A DNA stretch of 46,407 bases from IMG/VR virus record IMGVR_UViG_3300009409_001088, positions 1 to 46,407 of that record; one strand, given 5' to 3'. Of the stretch, positions 8,422-15,095 are shown one piece after another. Each line of letters begins with the position of its first letter. Position 1 is the stretch's first letter. Below the pieces are notes generated by a model that was given only the letters and a program-made list of their open reading frames with translations, had not been told where the DNA came from and made no database searches. The translations under genes were made by a program, and so were the position numbers. The stretch is from a virus.

Positions 8422-9219
8422 ATGAAAATCTTTGATTGCATTACGTTTTATCGCGAACTTGAATTACTTGATCTTCGACTTATGGAACTCTATGACGTGG
8501 TGGATCATTTCGTTATTGTCGAAGCAACTCGTACGCATCAAGGTCGACCTCATGAGCCTGTGTTTCATACTCACCGAGAACGATTCGCAACCTATCTCGA
8601 CAAGATCATTCATGTGCTTGTCGAGGACTTGCCTGTTTACAAACATCAAACCAAAACGGTGCGTTCTCGGACTGGTTATGTTCCGTATGCGGATTGGCGC
8701 CCGGAACATTTCAGCCGGAACGCCATTCAACGCGGACTTGACCGAGGCGGTGCCGCGTTCGGGGATCGCATTCTCATTTCAGACTCAGATGAAATTCCCT
8801 CTCGCGACATGGTGCTGGCCGAAGCGCCACGGCCAGAAAACGTAGCGTTCATTCATGATCTCTATTACTATTATATCAATACCAAGTGGGTTGCGGATCA
8901 GTGGCACGGAACAGTGATGGTCACATACGGCAGCGTTCCGTCATGTCAATATGCACGGGATCATAAACGGAAGATGCGACGAAAGGTGCTAGACGGCATT
9001 CATTGTTCGTATGCGGGTGTTGTTGAAGAGATCACGGCGAAGTTGGAGAACTTTACACACGCTCACGAATATGGATCGGCCGAGAAAACGAAACTCGCGC
9101 AGCGCCGCGCTGCTCTGATTGATCCACTGGGTCGCGGACCATTAACCGTCGTGTCGCCACCCGCATTTCACGCGATGCCTGCGTTCACAGAGAAATACCC
9201 GCACTTTGTTTATCGCTAA
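8422..9219 (+). CDS. Glycosyltransferase family 17-like protein
   Basis: One of only two convincing plus-strand genes here. The protein opens MKIFDCITFYRELELLDLRL, then has FVIVEATRTHQGR and later ILISDSDEIPSR. These are hallmarks of GT17 (eukaryotic MGAT3-like N-acetylglucosaminyltransferases and their bacterial or viral relatives), with DSD as the probable nucleotide-sugar metal site. I start at the ATG 8422 because homologues begin there; a longer frame starts at 8332 but runs into uvsW. The 3' end overlaps the convergent iscU gene by 35 bp. Acceptor unknown: host surface sugar, virion protein or phage DNA are all possible. Confidence 0.8.
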   Translation: MKIFDCITFYRELELLDLRLMELYDVVDHFVIVEATRTHQGRPHEPVFHTHRERFATYLDKIIHVLVEDLPVYKHQTKTVRSRTGYVPYADWRPEHFSRNAIQRGLDRGGAAFGDRILISDSDEIPSRDMVLAEAPRPENVAFIHDLYYYYINTKWVADQWHGTVMVTYGSVPSCQYARDHKRKMRRKVLDGIHCSYAGVVEEITAKLENFTHAHEYGSAEKTKLAQRRAALIDPLGRGPLTVVSPPAFHAMPAFTEKYPHFVYR

Positions 9220-9619
9220 TTTCGCTTTCGCTCTCTTCCGCTTGTTTCTTCTTGTAGTTGTCAATCGCGGCCTTGATCGCATCTTCGGCAAGCACCGAGC
9301 AATGAATTTTTACTGGCGGGAGTGCTAGTTCGGTAACGATGTCGGTGTTCTTGATGTCCATTGCCTCTTGGACGGTTTTGCCCTTGAGCCACTCTGTCGC
9401 CAGACTGGAACTGGCAATTGCAGAACCACACCCAAACGTCTTGAACTTTGCGTCATCGATGATGCCCGTCTTTGGATTGATCTGCACCTGTAGCTTCATG
9501 ACATCACCGCACTCTGGCGCACCAACTAAACCGGTGCCCACGTTCATGTCATTCTTTGGAAGCGAGCCGACGTTGCGCGGATGCTCGTAGTGGTCAATCA
9601 CCTTATCTGAGTAAGCCAT
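9185..9619 (-). CDS. iscU: Iron-sulfur cluster scaffold protein IscU
   Basis: The protein aligns end to end with bacterial IscU, the scaffold on which IscS builds [2Fe-2S] clusters. It starts MAYSDKVIDHYEHPRNVGS and keeps all ligands: C37 and D39 (in ECGDV), C64 (in FGCGSAIASS), and H106-C107 (in KIHCSVLAEDAI). LPPVK (residues 100-104), the docking motif for the HscA chaperone, is intact, so it could work with host ISC proteins. It has a ~16-residue acidic/Ser-rich tail absent from E. coli IscU (128 residues). The tail is encoded in DNA that also codes the end of the convergent glycosyltransferase. No other ISC gene is nearby. Confidence 0.95.
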   Translation of the reverse strand: MAYSDKVIDHYEHPRNVGSLPKNDMNVGTGLVGAPECGDVMKLQVQINPKTGIIDDAKFKTFGCGSAIASSSLATEWLKGKTVQEAMDIKNTDIVTELALPPVKIHCSVLAEDAIKAAIDNYKKKQAEESESEISDKQSAGISL

Positions 9620-9639
9620 GTCTTTGTTTCCCTCTGTCG

Positions 9640-10452
9640 TTAATTAGGTTCGTCATCCGGCGCGCCGCGGGAAAGTATGTGAACGGGTCGAGCATAACGG
9701 ACCCCGCTGCTGCTGCCTTTGTGGAGAAGTATCCATATTTCATCTTTCGTCAACCACTCAATACCCTCATTCGCGACAAGCACATTGTTGCGAATGTTCT
9801 CATCATAGATCGCCGTCGCTTTTGCGTGGGCCTCCTCGCGTGTTAGCTGAAGGCGATAGTGTTCGAGTTTTTGCTTCCACGGCGTACGAATCATATCCAA
9901 CATGTTGTCTAGATCGTACGTGCCCTGTGTCAGCCCGCGGCGTAACAGTCGCAACAGGAGATCTTTATCTTCTCGGCCGTAGAATTCGAACCTCTCGTCA
10001 AAGCCGCCTGCTGCGTATAACAAGTCACGTCGAGTGGTGAATATTCCGATGTATCCCGTGGTTTGTGACCGCAGCAGATCACATTGTGTTTCCATCAAGC
10101 GTGTGCGAATGGCTTGAAAGAAGTTCTCGCGGGGGAGAATGTCCGTTGCGCTAAGGATGACGTATTCACCATCGGATACCCGTAACGAAAGGTTTCGAGC
10201 ATTAGCCATGTGGTAGTGGTCACGGTCGCGATAGATGACATGGACAAATTGATTTGGTGCGTCCAATTTATGTAACCACGGCGAGAGCATCGGTGCGAGT
10301 GATGGCTGCTTACCGTAGTCTACAATTATGATCTCTACGGGCGGGCTCGCGTTCGCCGCAGTGATGATGTGCGGAAGCGCCTGTTCTAAATCATCCTCGC
10401 GTTGATGACACGGAATCGTGTAACTAAGTAGCGCGTTCGTAGTATTTATCAT
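9640..10452 (-). CDS. Glycosyltransferase, GT2/GT-A fold
   Basis: A 270-residue GT-A type transferase. The N-terminal half has VEIIIVDYGKQPS and a conserved HMANARNLSLRVSDGEYV, followed by SATDI at the place of the usual DxD. The second half has YAAGGFDERFEFYGREDKDL, the galactosyltransferase C-terminal-type motif in which GREDKD carries the catalytic acid. It overlaps the upstream acyltransferase by 29 bases, so the two are probably translated together. Donor and acceptor are unknown. No convincing Shine-Dalgarno site precedes the ATG. Confidence 0.8.
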   Translation of the reverse strand: MINTTNALLSYTIPCHQREDDLEQALPHIITAANASPPVEIIIVDYGKQPSLAPMLSPWLHKLDAPNQFVHVIYRDRDHYHMANARNLSLRVSDGEYVILSATDILPRENFFQAIRTRLMETQCDLLRSQTTGYIGIFTTRRDLLYAAGGFDERFEFYGREDKDLLLRLLRRGLTQGTYDLDNMLDMIRTPWKQKLEHYRLQLTREEAHAKATAIYDENIRNNVLVANEGIEWLTKDEIWILLHKGSSSGVRYARPVHILSRGAPDDEPN

Positions 10453-11059
10453 GAGGATGACGCTGTGGTTCCGCCGTGCGCTTCATGGTGTTATTGGCGA
10501 GACATATTGGACAGGTGTGCGATGACATTGGCGACAGGCGAGTTTCCGGATCCGGCATGGTGTGTCCCTGTTTACACACATAACCCATAATGCGAGCGGG
10601 GTTACCGCAAACGAGCGTATGCGTTGGAACAGAACGTGTCACAACCGCCCCTGCCGCGATCATCGCATATTCACCAATAACTATGTTGGCGAGGATGGTA
10701 GAGTGGGCTCCCAGTGACGCGCCTTTCTTGACAGTGGTGTATGCGGGTTCCCAGGGCCCAAATGCGCGTGGCGTGAGGTCGTTGGTGAAGGTGACGTGGG
10801 GACCGACAAAGACATCATCTTCTAATATCACACCATTGTAGACAGACACGCCGTTCTGAATTTTACAGCGATCACCGATCACTACACCGGTATCAATGTA
10901 AGCGTCTTTACCAATAATACACTCTGCACCTATTTTTGCTCCCGCACGAATATGTGCGAAATGCCAAACGTGCGTGTTCTCACCAATGGTAGCGCCAGAT
11001 TCGACAATCGCGGTAGAATGAATTGCCATTTGTGCTTTTAACCATTCCAATGTTGACAT
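10424..11059 (-). CDS. Hexapeptide-repeat acyltransferase (WbpD/WlbB-like)
   Basis: A left-handed beta-helix transferase with many hexapeptide turns (AIVESGATIGENTHVWHFAH, KIGAECIIGKDAYIDTGVVI) resembling UDP-2-acetamido-3-amino-glucuronate N-acetyltransferases, which acetylate amino sugars for surface polysaccharides. The open frame goes up to 11266, but that part overlaps UvsY; I start at the ATG 11057-11059 (MSTLEWLKAQMAIHS), two bases after the uvsY stop. 211 residues. The C-terminus carries an extra Cys-rich tail (YVCKQGH and HTCPIC) that may bind zinc and is not part of the helix. Substrate is inference; UDP-sugar genes lie elsewhere in this window. Confidence 0.8.
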   Translation of the reverse strand: MSTLEWLKAQMAIHSTAIVESGATIGENTHVWHFAHIRAGAKIGAECIIGKDAYIDTGVVIGDRCKIQNGVSVYNGVILEDDVFVGPHVTFTNDLTPRAFGPWEPAYTTVKKGASLGAHSTILANIVIGEYAMIAAGAVVTRSVPTHTLVCGNPARIMGYVCKQGHTMPDPETRLSPMSSHTCPICLANNTMKRTAEPQRHPHDKYYERAT

Positions 11060-11061
11060 TA

Positions 11062-11496
11062 TTATGTTCCGTGCTTGAACCGTAGGAAGTCGATACAGTT
11101 CTTGATATGATAGTTTCTCTGATGAATCTGTTTTAGAACATCTTCGATGAACCGCAGAACCTCTTCCAAATACACTTTCTTCTTTAGTGCATCCTGTATA
11201 CCGGCGTCGCCTTCGATGTAGATCCCGACATTTTGTGAGAGAATCTTTAGCGCCAATGGCGGCCACCCGAGCGTCTCGCGTTCGGCGTCATCCATCTTGC
11301 CAAGAAAGTACTCCCACTTCTGCCGGTAGATTACCTTGTAATCGCTGTCGAGCTTCTTAAACCGCAGTCGTTCGGTGGTGTAGTATCTCCACCATTTGGC
11401 GTGAAGGAGCGGTACGTTTCGCGCCGACTCATCAAGCGCAGATAGGTCAAGCACGGCGTCATCTTTCCATGTATCAAGATATTGATCGAGCGTCAT
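11062..11496 (-). CDS. uvsY: UvsY recombination mediator
   Basis: T4 UvsY loads UvsX recombinase on gp32-coated single-stranded DNA. This 144-residue protein is close to the T4 length (137) and has the family pattern: MTLDQYLDTWKDDAVLD at the start, PLLHAKWWRYY, and the C-terminal RNYHIKNCIDFLRFKHG. It lies in a UvsY neighbourhood typical of T4-like phages. A TATCAT that could act as a -10 lies only seven bases before the ATG (TGTGATATCATATACCC). Confidence 0.85.
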   Translation of the reverse strand: MTLDQYLDTWKDDAVLDLSALDESARNVPLLHAKWWRYYTTERLRFKKLDSDYKVIYRQKWEYFLGKMDDAERETLGWPPLALKILSQNVGIYIEGDAGIQDALKKKVYLEEVLRFIEDVLKQIHQRNYHIKNCIDFLRFKHGT

Positions 11497-11508
11497 GGGT
11501 ATATGATA

Positions 11509-12075
11509 TCACATAAACGTCTTAACTTCAAATGATGAACAGGAGAACGTACAGGTCGTTGTGAGTATTGGCGAATCGCTCTCGCTGGTGCTGAACTCTA
11601 CTGCCGACATTCCCATTGGGAAGAGTTCTTCAAGTAAAATTTCTGCCACTATCGCACCCGTATCTGGTTGCAATATTATTAGTGTTCCCCGAGTCTTTTC
11701 CAAGTCAACCGCATGGGCCCGTGGATTGCCCTGTAATGTGAGTTGCTGGGCACGAAAGTTCTCGACTTCTTCAAAGTTGTGAGGAAATCCAACCCCCTTC
11801 ATCCAGTAGTACAGGCTGAAGTAGTTCTTAAACTTGGCATCAATGAGATAGGTAACCTCGACGCTGCCGTAGGTCAGTTGGGTGCCAGGATGATGAATCG
11901 CGTGGAACGGATTGGGTTGTGTGGCCACCCCAAGATCCACATTCGGAATACTCACCTTCTGCACAAAGAACGACAAGTCCGGCAACCGTTCAATTTCAAA
12001 CTTGAAATGGTTGGCGTACAGCGTATTCTGTGTTTGTTGAAACTCCGAGGGGGTGTATGTTTGTGCTACTTCCAT
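11509..12075 (-). CDS. Tail-tube-like structural protein (gp19-type fold), tentative
   Basis: 188 residues with FKFEIERLPDLSFFVQKVSI near residue 24 and GSVEVTYLIDAKFKNYFSLY followed by WMKGVGFPHNF. This pattern, with a beta-strand-rich body and a short helix-bearing insert, is seen in T4-like tail-tube proteins and related baseplate/tube initiator proteins. It is preceded by a late-promoter-like CTAAATA six bases from its ATG, which suits a virion protein. I cannot tell gp19 itself from a paralogue such as a tube initiator. Confidence 0.55.
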   Translation of the reverse strand: MEVAQTYTPSEFQQTQNTLYANHFKFEIERLPDLSFFVQKVSIPNVDLGVATQPNPFHAIHHPGTQLTYGSVEVTYLIDAKFKNYFSLYYWMKGVGFPHNFEEVENFRAQQLTLQGNPRAHAVDLEKTRGTLIILQPDTGAIVAEILLEELFPMGMSAVEFSTSESDSPILTTTCTFSCSSFEVKTFM

Positions 12076-12081
12076 GTATGA

Positions 12082-12088
12082 TATTTAG
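12082..12088 (-). promoter_or_regulatory. CTAAATA late-promoter-like element
   Basis: CTAAATA on the minus strand ends six bases upstream of the tail-tube-like ATG. There is no Shine-Dalgarno sequence between motif and start. Part of a recurring set (see findings). Confidence 0.45.
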
Positions 12089-12092
12089 TTGA

Positions 12093-12446
12093 TCATAGCA
12101 ATGTCGGTGTGCCCTTCACGTATTTGATTTTGCGGTTAATATATCCCCACGGACAGGCATCCGTGTGCCCCTGCGCTCGGAGCATCTTACAGTGCCAACA
12201 TCGGATGTTTCCTTCCGACACCAATCCCTTTTCTAACTTCTCCACCACATACGGTGATTCTGAGTCGTGTAGATGGAAGTGTCGAATAAGTTGGTCAATA
12301 TGGACCGTCATCAAATTGTATTGGCGCTTCTGTTCATCGTAGTCGAGACGAAGTGGTGTAATTTTTTGCCACAGCACACATGCTGCGATGCCCAACCCAA
12401 TTGATGTTACAAGTAAGAGCGAAGTAAGACTAATCCATCCCCACAT
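12093..12446 (-). CDS. Small membrane protein with C-terminal Cys motif
   Basis: Unrecognised 117-residue protein. Residues 4-26 form one membrane helix (SLTSLLLVTSIGLGIAACVL), then a charged, probably helical region, then C83-x2-C86 with H94 and C98, a possible zinc site. AAGGAT precedes the ATG at 12444-12446. It lies just after the terminator of gp32, so it probably has its own transcription or depends on read-through. Confidence 0.6.
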   Translation of the reverse strand: MWGWISLTSLLLVTSIGLGIAACVLWQKITPLRLDYDEQKRQYNLMTVHIDQLIRHFHLHDSESPYVVEKLEKGLVSEGNIRCWHCKMLRAQGHTDACPWGYINRKIKYVKGTPTLL

Positions 12447-12455
12447 ATATTATCC

Positions 12456-12499
12456 TTAAAAATATGTCGTGACAGCCAGAAGGCCGCCACGACATATGT
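12456..12499 (-). terminator. Rho-independent terminator after gp32
   Basis: On the minus strand ATATGTCGTG and CACGACATAT pair as a 10-bp stem, and the bases inside continue pairing (with G-U pairs) down to a TTCT tetraloop, about 16 bp in all. A T-run follows. It lies downstream of the gp32 stop. A second hairpin (GTTCGT/ACGAAC, loop TTAC on this strand) spans 12511-12526, directly after the gp32 stop codon. Confidence 0.85.
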
Positions 12500-12526
12500 A
12501 GTCACCGTCTGTTCGTGTAAACGAAC

Positions 12527-13477
12527 TTACTCATCATCATTCAACACATCAGCAAAGAACTTCTTCACATCATCATCATCGTCATCCGCTACCGCGGCTT
12601 TTGGCGCAACGGCTTGCGTGGTTTTTCCCACGGTTGTCGAGGCGCTCTTGGGTTGTACCGCCGGTTTAGAGACTGGGAGTTCGGCGTCTCGCTCGATGGA
12701 GTCTTCGGCGGTTCGGGGGGCGTTTCCGGTGTCACCGAAGAGGGTTCGGTTGAATCGCTTTTCAAGCTCGCTGTAGTCTTTGAACTGCGATTCGTGAGTG
12801 AACTCCGTGAGTGAGTGTTCCCCCTCCCACGTTGTTTCTTTCTTCGCATCGTCGCCATCAAAAAGTTCAATCGGCTCAGTGAACTCTGACTTGTCATAGT
12901 TCTGATATCCTGCAACTTTCTGAGATTTCAGTTTGAAATCGCATCCTTCCCACAGATCGAACGGGTTTGCCGGCTTCTGATCAGGAAACTGTGGTTCCAA
13001 AAGTTCCATGATCTTCGTGTGGATTCTCGGGCCGTACTTGAACAGAAACGCCGAGCCGTTATTCTCGGGGTGTGCGTCGTCTTCAATAACCAGAATGTTA
13101 CTGATGTAACTCTGCTTCCGCTTACGGTCACGGGCGATGCTCTTGTCGGACTCTACACCAGAGTTCCAGAGCTTGTTGTTACCCTTACACACAGGGCACG
13201 GCCGATCCGACAATGTCGTTGGGCAGTTCTCGATGAACCACGATCCCGATTCCGACTTGAATCCGTGAGCAAAGAGACGCGCCCATGGAATTTCTTCACC
13301 CTTTGGGGCAGGCAGAAAGCGAATCTTCGCGAATCCGATGCCCGTCTTGGCGTCTACCGACAGCTTCCAAAAGCGTTCGTCGGCACTACGTTTGGTGCTG
13401 GTTTTCTTGACTTCTTCGGCGAGCTTGGAGAGGAGATCCTTGCGGTTGTTGCGGAGGGTCGTAAAGTTTGTAGCCAT
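12527..13477 (-). CDS. 32: Single-stranded DNA-binding protein gp32
   Basis: 316 residues with the gp32 plan: a basic N-terminal region for cooperativity, a core with zinc ligands H71, C85, C94 and C97 (T4 uses one His and three Cys with similar spacing), and an acidic C-terminus rich in Asp (DDDDDDVKKFFADVL) used to bind replication partners. It coats ssDNA in replication, recombination and repair. gp59 and gp33 lie upstream, as in T4. AAGGAT precedes the ATG. A CTAAATA element lies 52 bases upstream and a strong terminator follows the gene, so gp32 can be transcribed as its own short unit. Confidence 0.95.
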   Translation of the reverse strand: MATNFTTLRNNRKDLLSKLAEEVKKTSTKRSADERFWKLSVDAKTGIGFAKIRFLPAPKGEEIPWARLFAHGFKSESGSWFIENCPTTLSDRPCPVCKGNNKLWNSGVESDKSIARDRKRKQSYISNILVIEDDAHPENNGSAFLFKYGPRIHTKIMELLEPQFPDQKPANPFDLWEGCDFKLKSQKVAGYQNYDKSEFTEPIELFDGDDAKKETTWEGEHSLTEFTHESQFKDYSELEKRFNRTLFGDTGNAPRTAEDSIERDAELPVSKPAVQPKSASTTVGKTTQAVAPKAAVADDDDDDVKKFFADVLNDDE

Positions 13478-13529
13478 AGTATCCTTTTCGTTATATTTTC
13501 TGTGTACGGTGTATGACGTATTGTATCAT

Positions 13530-13536
13530 TATTTAG
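13530..13536 (-). promoter_or_regulatory. CTAAATA late-promoter-like element before gp32
   Basis: CTAAATA on the minus strand, overlapping the end of gp59, with a 52-base leader to the gp32 ATG. Motif match only. Confidence 0.4.
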
Positions 13537-14232
13537 TTACGAGAACAACTGGTATTCTTCCTGCTCTGGCGTGAGTGACGATAGCCGATACGACGCCCAG
13601 AACGCATCGGCAAGTTTGTGTGTCATCTGCCGCCATGATGGGCGTACCAGATTGAGGAGTTGATCTGCTTTACGAAGGCGCGTCAGCCATGGCATCACAC
13701 CTAGTGACGATTTCTTCCCCTCGCGGCGCTCCCAATACACTGGCCAATTATATCCCTTGTCCGGTTGTGGAATCAAGAGCAGGAGACACGCAAGATCCAA
13801 CGGCAGGATTCGGCTCATCACTTCGCTGAGACTGGTTGGCATCACGGATCGCTGCCCGTCAATCATCGGTGCGTACAGCCATTCATCCAGCAACCGTGGT
13901 TTCAGGCGTTTCCGCACCTCATAGAGATCGTGTTTCAATACCGTAATCCCGTTCTCTGCGCGAGATGATAACGCAATGCCCGCATCTACCGCCTCGGGCG
14001 TGACAACATCAGTGATGTACGCAGTTGGCTTGAAGAAGTGTGTCATCAATAACGTGGCATGGATCTGCTCATCGTTGAGCTTGGTCGAGAGTCTGTAGTA
14101 GAACTGCCTGTCCCGCTGTTGAATGAGCGGGCCGGTTTTGATGTGCCCTCGGTATTTGATGAAGTCGTAGGTGTCGGTGCTGAAGTACATACGGTACGCC
14201 TTCGCCAACGTGAAGACATGTTCTGGCGACAT
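13537..14232 (-). CDS. 59: Helicase loader gp59
   Basis: 231 residues, near T4 gp59 (217). The N-terminal part YRMYFSTDTYDFIKYRG followed by RQFYYRLSTKLNDEQI matches the HMG-like domain of gp59, which loads gp41 helicase on gp32-coated forks. Its ATG overlaps the gp33 stop (TAATG), giving coupled translation. The order 33-59-32 is exactly that of T4. Confidence 0.85.
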   Translation of the reverse strand: MSPEHVFTLAKAYRMYFSTDTYDFIKYRGHIKTGPLIQQRDRQFYYRLSTKLNDEQIHATLLMTHFFKPTAYITDVVTPEAVDAGIALSSRAENGITVLKHDLYEVRKRLKPRLLDEWLYAPMIDGQRSVMPTSLSEVMSRILPLDLACLLLLIPQPDKGYNWPVYWERREGKKSSLGVMPWLTRLRKADQLLNLVRPSWRQMTHKLADAFWASYRLSSLTPEQEEYQLFS

Positions 14233-14456
14233 TAACCGGGCAATTCATTGTTTTTCGGAATCAGGTGGAGCCGTTGGGCATCTTGTGTCAGCCCATATTT
14301 GATTTTATCACCAATCAATGGCACGACGGCGTCTACGTCGAGTTGTCGCGACTCGCAGTAGTATATGATCGCGTCGATGTACGAGAGCCGTTTCTCAGCC
14401 ACAAGATTCTGAATGTGGAGGGTGAGTTGTTCGGACGTAAGATGTGTCACTGCCAT
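14232..14456 (-). CDS. 33: Late-transcription co-activator gp33
   Basis: A 74-residue acidic-basic helical protein with LSYIDAIIYYCESRQLDVD followed by LIGDKIKYGLTQDA, matching the RNA-polymerase-binding core of gp33 in T4-like phages. gp33 bridges polymerase and the sliding clamp to activate gp55-dependent late promoters. The frame extends four codons to a TTG (14468), but the ATG at 14456 is more likely. It starts immediately after the tmRNA 3' hairpin, so expression needs read-through or a separate promoter. Confidence 0.8.
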   Translation of the reverse strand: MAVTHLTSEQLTLHIQNLVAEKRLSYIDAIIYYCESRQLDVDAVVPLIGDKIKYGLTQDAQRLHLIPKNNELPG

Positions 14457-14466
14457 AATGATTCTC

Positions 14467-14502
14467 AAAAAGGTGCTGGTTTCTGTTGCCAGGAGAGCCA
14501 GC
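14467..14502 (-). terminator. 3' hairpin and T-run of the tmRNA gene
   Basis: GCTGG (14502-14498) can pair with CCAGC (14479-14475), or an inner CTGG/CCAG can form around CAACAGAAA, followed by ACC and five T. This would end the tmRNA transcript. The CTGGCAACAGAAACCAG segment may also be part of a tmRNA pseudoknot. Confidence 0.55.
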
Positions 14503-14878
14503 GTCCCCGCTACACTATTCCTAGTCTAGCAATTTGCGACCAACTAGGCCGCGAGTGCGAACTGGTTATCAGTTCTGTGTGTCTCTGTTTTACGACAGCG
14601 ACTTGTCGATAGCCTCCCCGCGTTCGCACAGTTCCCGTCGAATCTATTTCGCCCCCATCAAAAAAAGATTAGATAAACTACGCCGCTGAGGAGAAATATA
14701 TCCGCGCAAATGGACCATACCATATATGCTCTGAGCAGCCACTTGCTTACCTCTTGGGCTAGGGGGTTCTTCATTGTTAAGCCCCTGTAGTTCTTTTTTC
14801 ACGCTAATCTCCTTTTGGTGGAGGCGGCCGGTACTGCCCCGGCGTCCGAAAACCGTTGTCCGCGCTTCAACGACTACA
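14472..14878 (-). ncRNA. ssrA: Circularly permuted (two-piece) tmRNA
   Basis: tmRNA rescues stalled ribosomes and adds a degradation tag. Here the 3' (acceptor) half is encoded first: it runs from about 14878 to the encoded CCA ending at 14816, with a T-arm stem GCCGG/CCGGC and 3' strand CGCCTCC-A-CCA. After a 159-base intervening segment, the 5' half starts at 14656 with GGGGGCG and AAATAGATTCGACGGG, the tmRNA 5' signature. The two ends pair perfectly over 7 bp and include G3-U70, the alanine identity pair. The tag frame ends at TAG 14544-14546 and reads ...TDNQFALAA; the resume codon is uncertain, in the range 14570-14585. The T-loop is GGCAGTA instead of TTCRAnY. Permuted ssrA is known from Alphaproteobacteria, some Betaproteobacteria and Cyanobacteria. 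Confidence 0.93.
14658..14774 (-). CDS. Possible small membrane protein inside the tmRNA intervening segment
   Basis: A 38-codon ORF lies wholly between the two tmRNA halves; its TGA ends one base before the mature 5' GGGGGC. It begins MKNPLAQEVSKWLL and has one clear membrane helix (WSICADIFLLSGVVYLIFF). A strong ribosome site AAGGAG (14814-14809) lies six bases before a GTG (14800-14802) in the frame one base earlier, which starts MKKELQGLNNEEPP and stays open to a TAG at 14644. Joining the two frames at a C5 run (14762-14766), by a +1 slip on CCC-C or an indel, would give a 47-residue one-helix protein. Which form is made cannot be decided here. Confidence 0.45.
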   Translation of the reverse strand: MKNPLAQEVSKWLLRAYMVWSICADIFLLSGVVYLIFF

Positions 14879-14884
14879 GAAGTA

Positions 14885-14913
14885 ATTATATCACACGCGA
14901 CGACAAATGTCGA
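14885..14913 (-). promoter_or_regulatory. Sigma70-type promoter of the tmRNA gene
   Basis: TCGACA (14913-14908) and a perfect TATAAT (14890-14885) are separated by 17 bases; TG precedes the -10 (extended -10). The 13-mer TGTGATATAATTA is repeated exactly before the UDP-glucose dehydrogenase gene. Predicted start near 14878, at the 5' end of the acceptor piece. Confidence 0.8.
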
Positions 14914-14918
14914 GGCAC

Positions 14919-15089
14919 CTAGTGTCGGAATACCTCCTTATAAAGCGGCAAGTCTTTGGTACGTTGCTCGACAAGCTCTGCCAATGTGCCATGCGCGGCG
15001 TCCCGCTCAGAGAGAAGCGGAGACTCTACACCTTGCAGATCCGTTCGTTCGGCGTGCAGATGGGTGGTGTCGGGTTTCTCAGCTATCAA
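14919..15089 (-). CDS. Small hypothetical protein (56 residues), TTG start
   Basis: This frame starts at a TTG (15087-15089) six bases after the TAA of the nuclease gene and ends at a TAG just before the tmRNA -35 box. The product is charged and probably helical (TTHLHAERTDLQG, GTLAELVEQRTKDLPLYKEV). It fills the only gap between the nuclease and the tmRNA and has codon use like its neighbours. No family recognised. Confidence 0.5.
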   Translation of the reverse strand: MIAEKPDTTHLHAERTDLQGVESPLLSERDAAHGTLAELVEQRTKDLPLYKEVFRH

Positions 15090-15095
15090 TGGTAA

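Noticed and set aside
10424-11266. Long form of the acyltransferase (280 residues)
   Set aside because: The first 69 codons lie inside uvsY in another frame and read as Arg-rich non-protein sequence; the hexapeptide protein begins at 11059.
11743-12081. Plus-strand 112-codon ORF opposite the tail-tube-like gene
   Set aside because: Antisense shadow; the minus-strand frame has the recognisable protein and the gene order fits.
12589-12915. Minus-strand 108-codon Ser/Arg-rich ORF inside gp32
   Set aside because: Off-frame reading of the Asp- and Ser-rich gp32 C-terminus.
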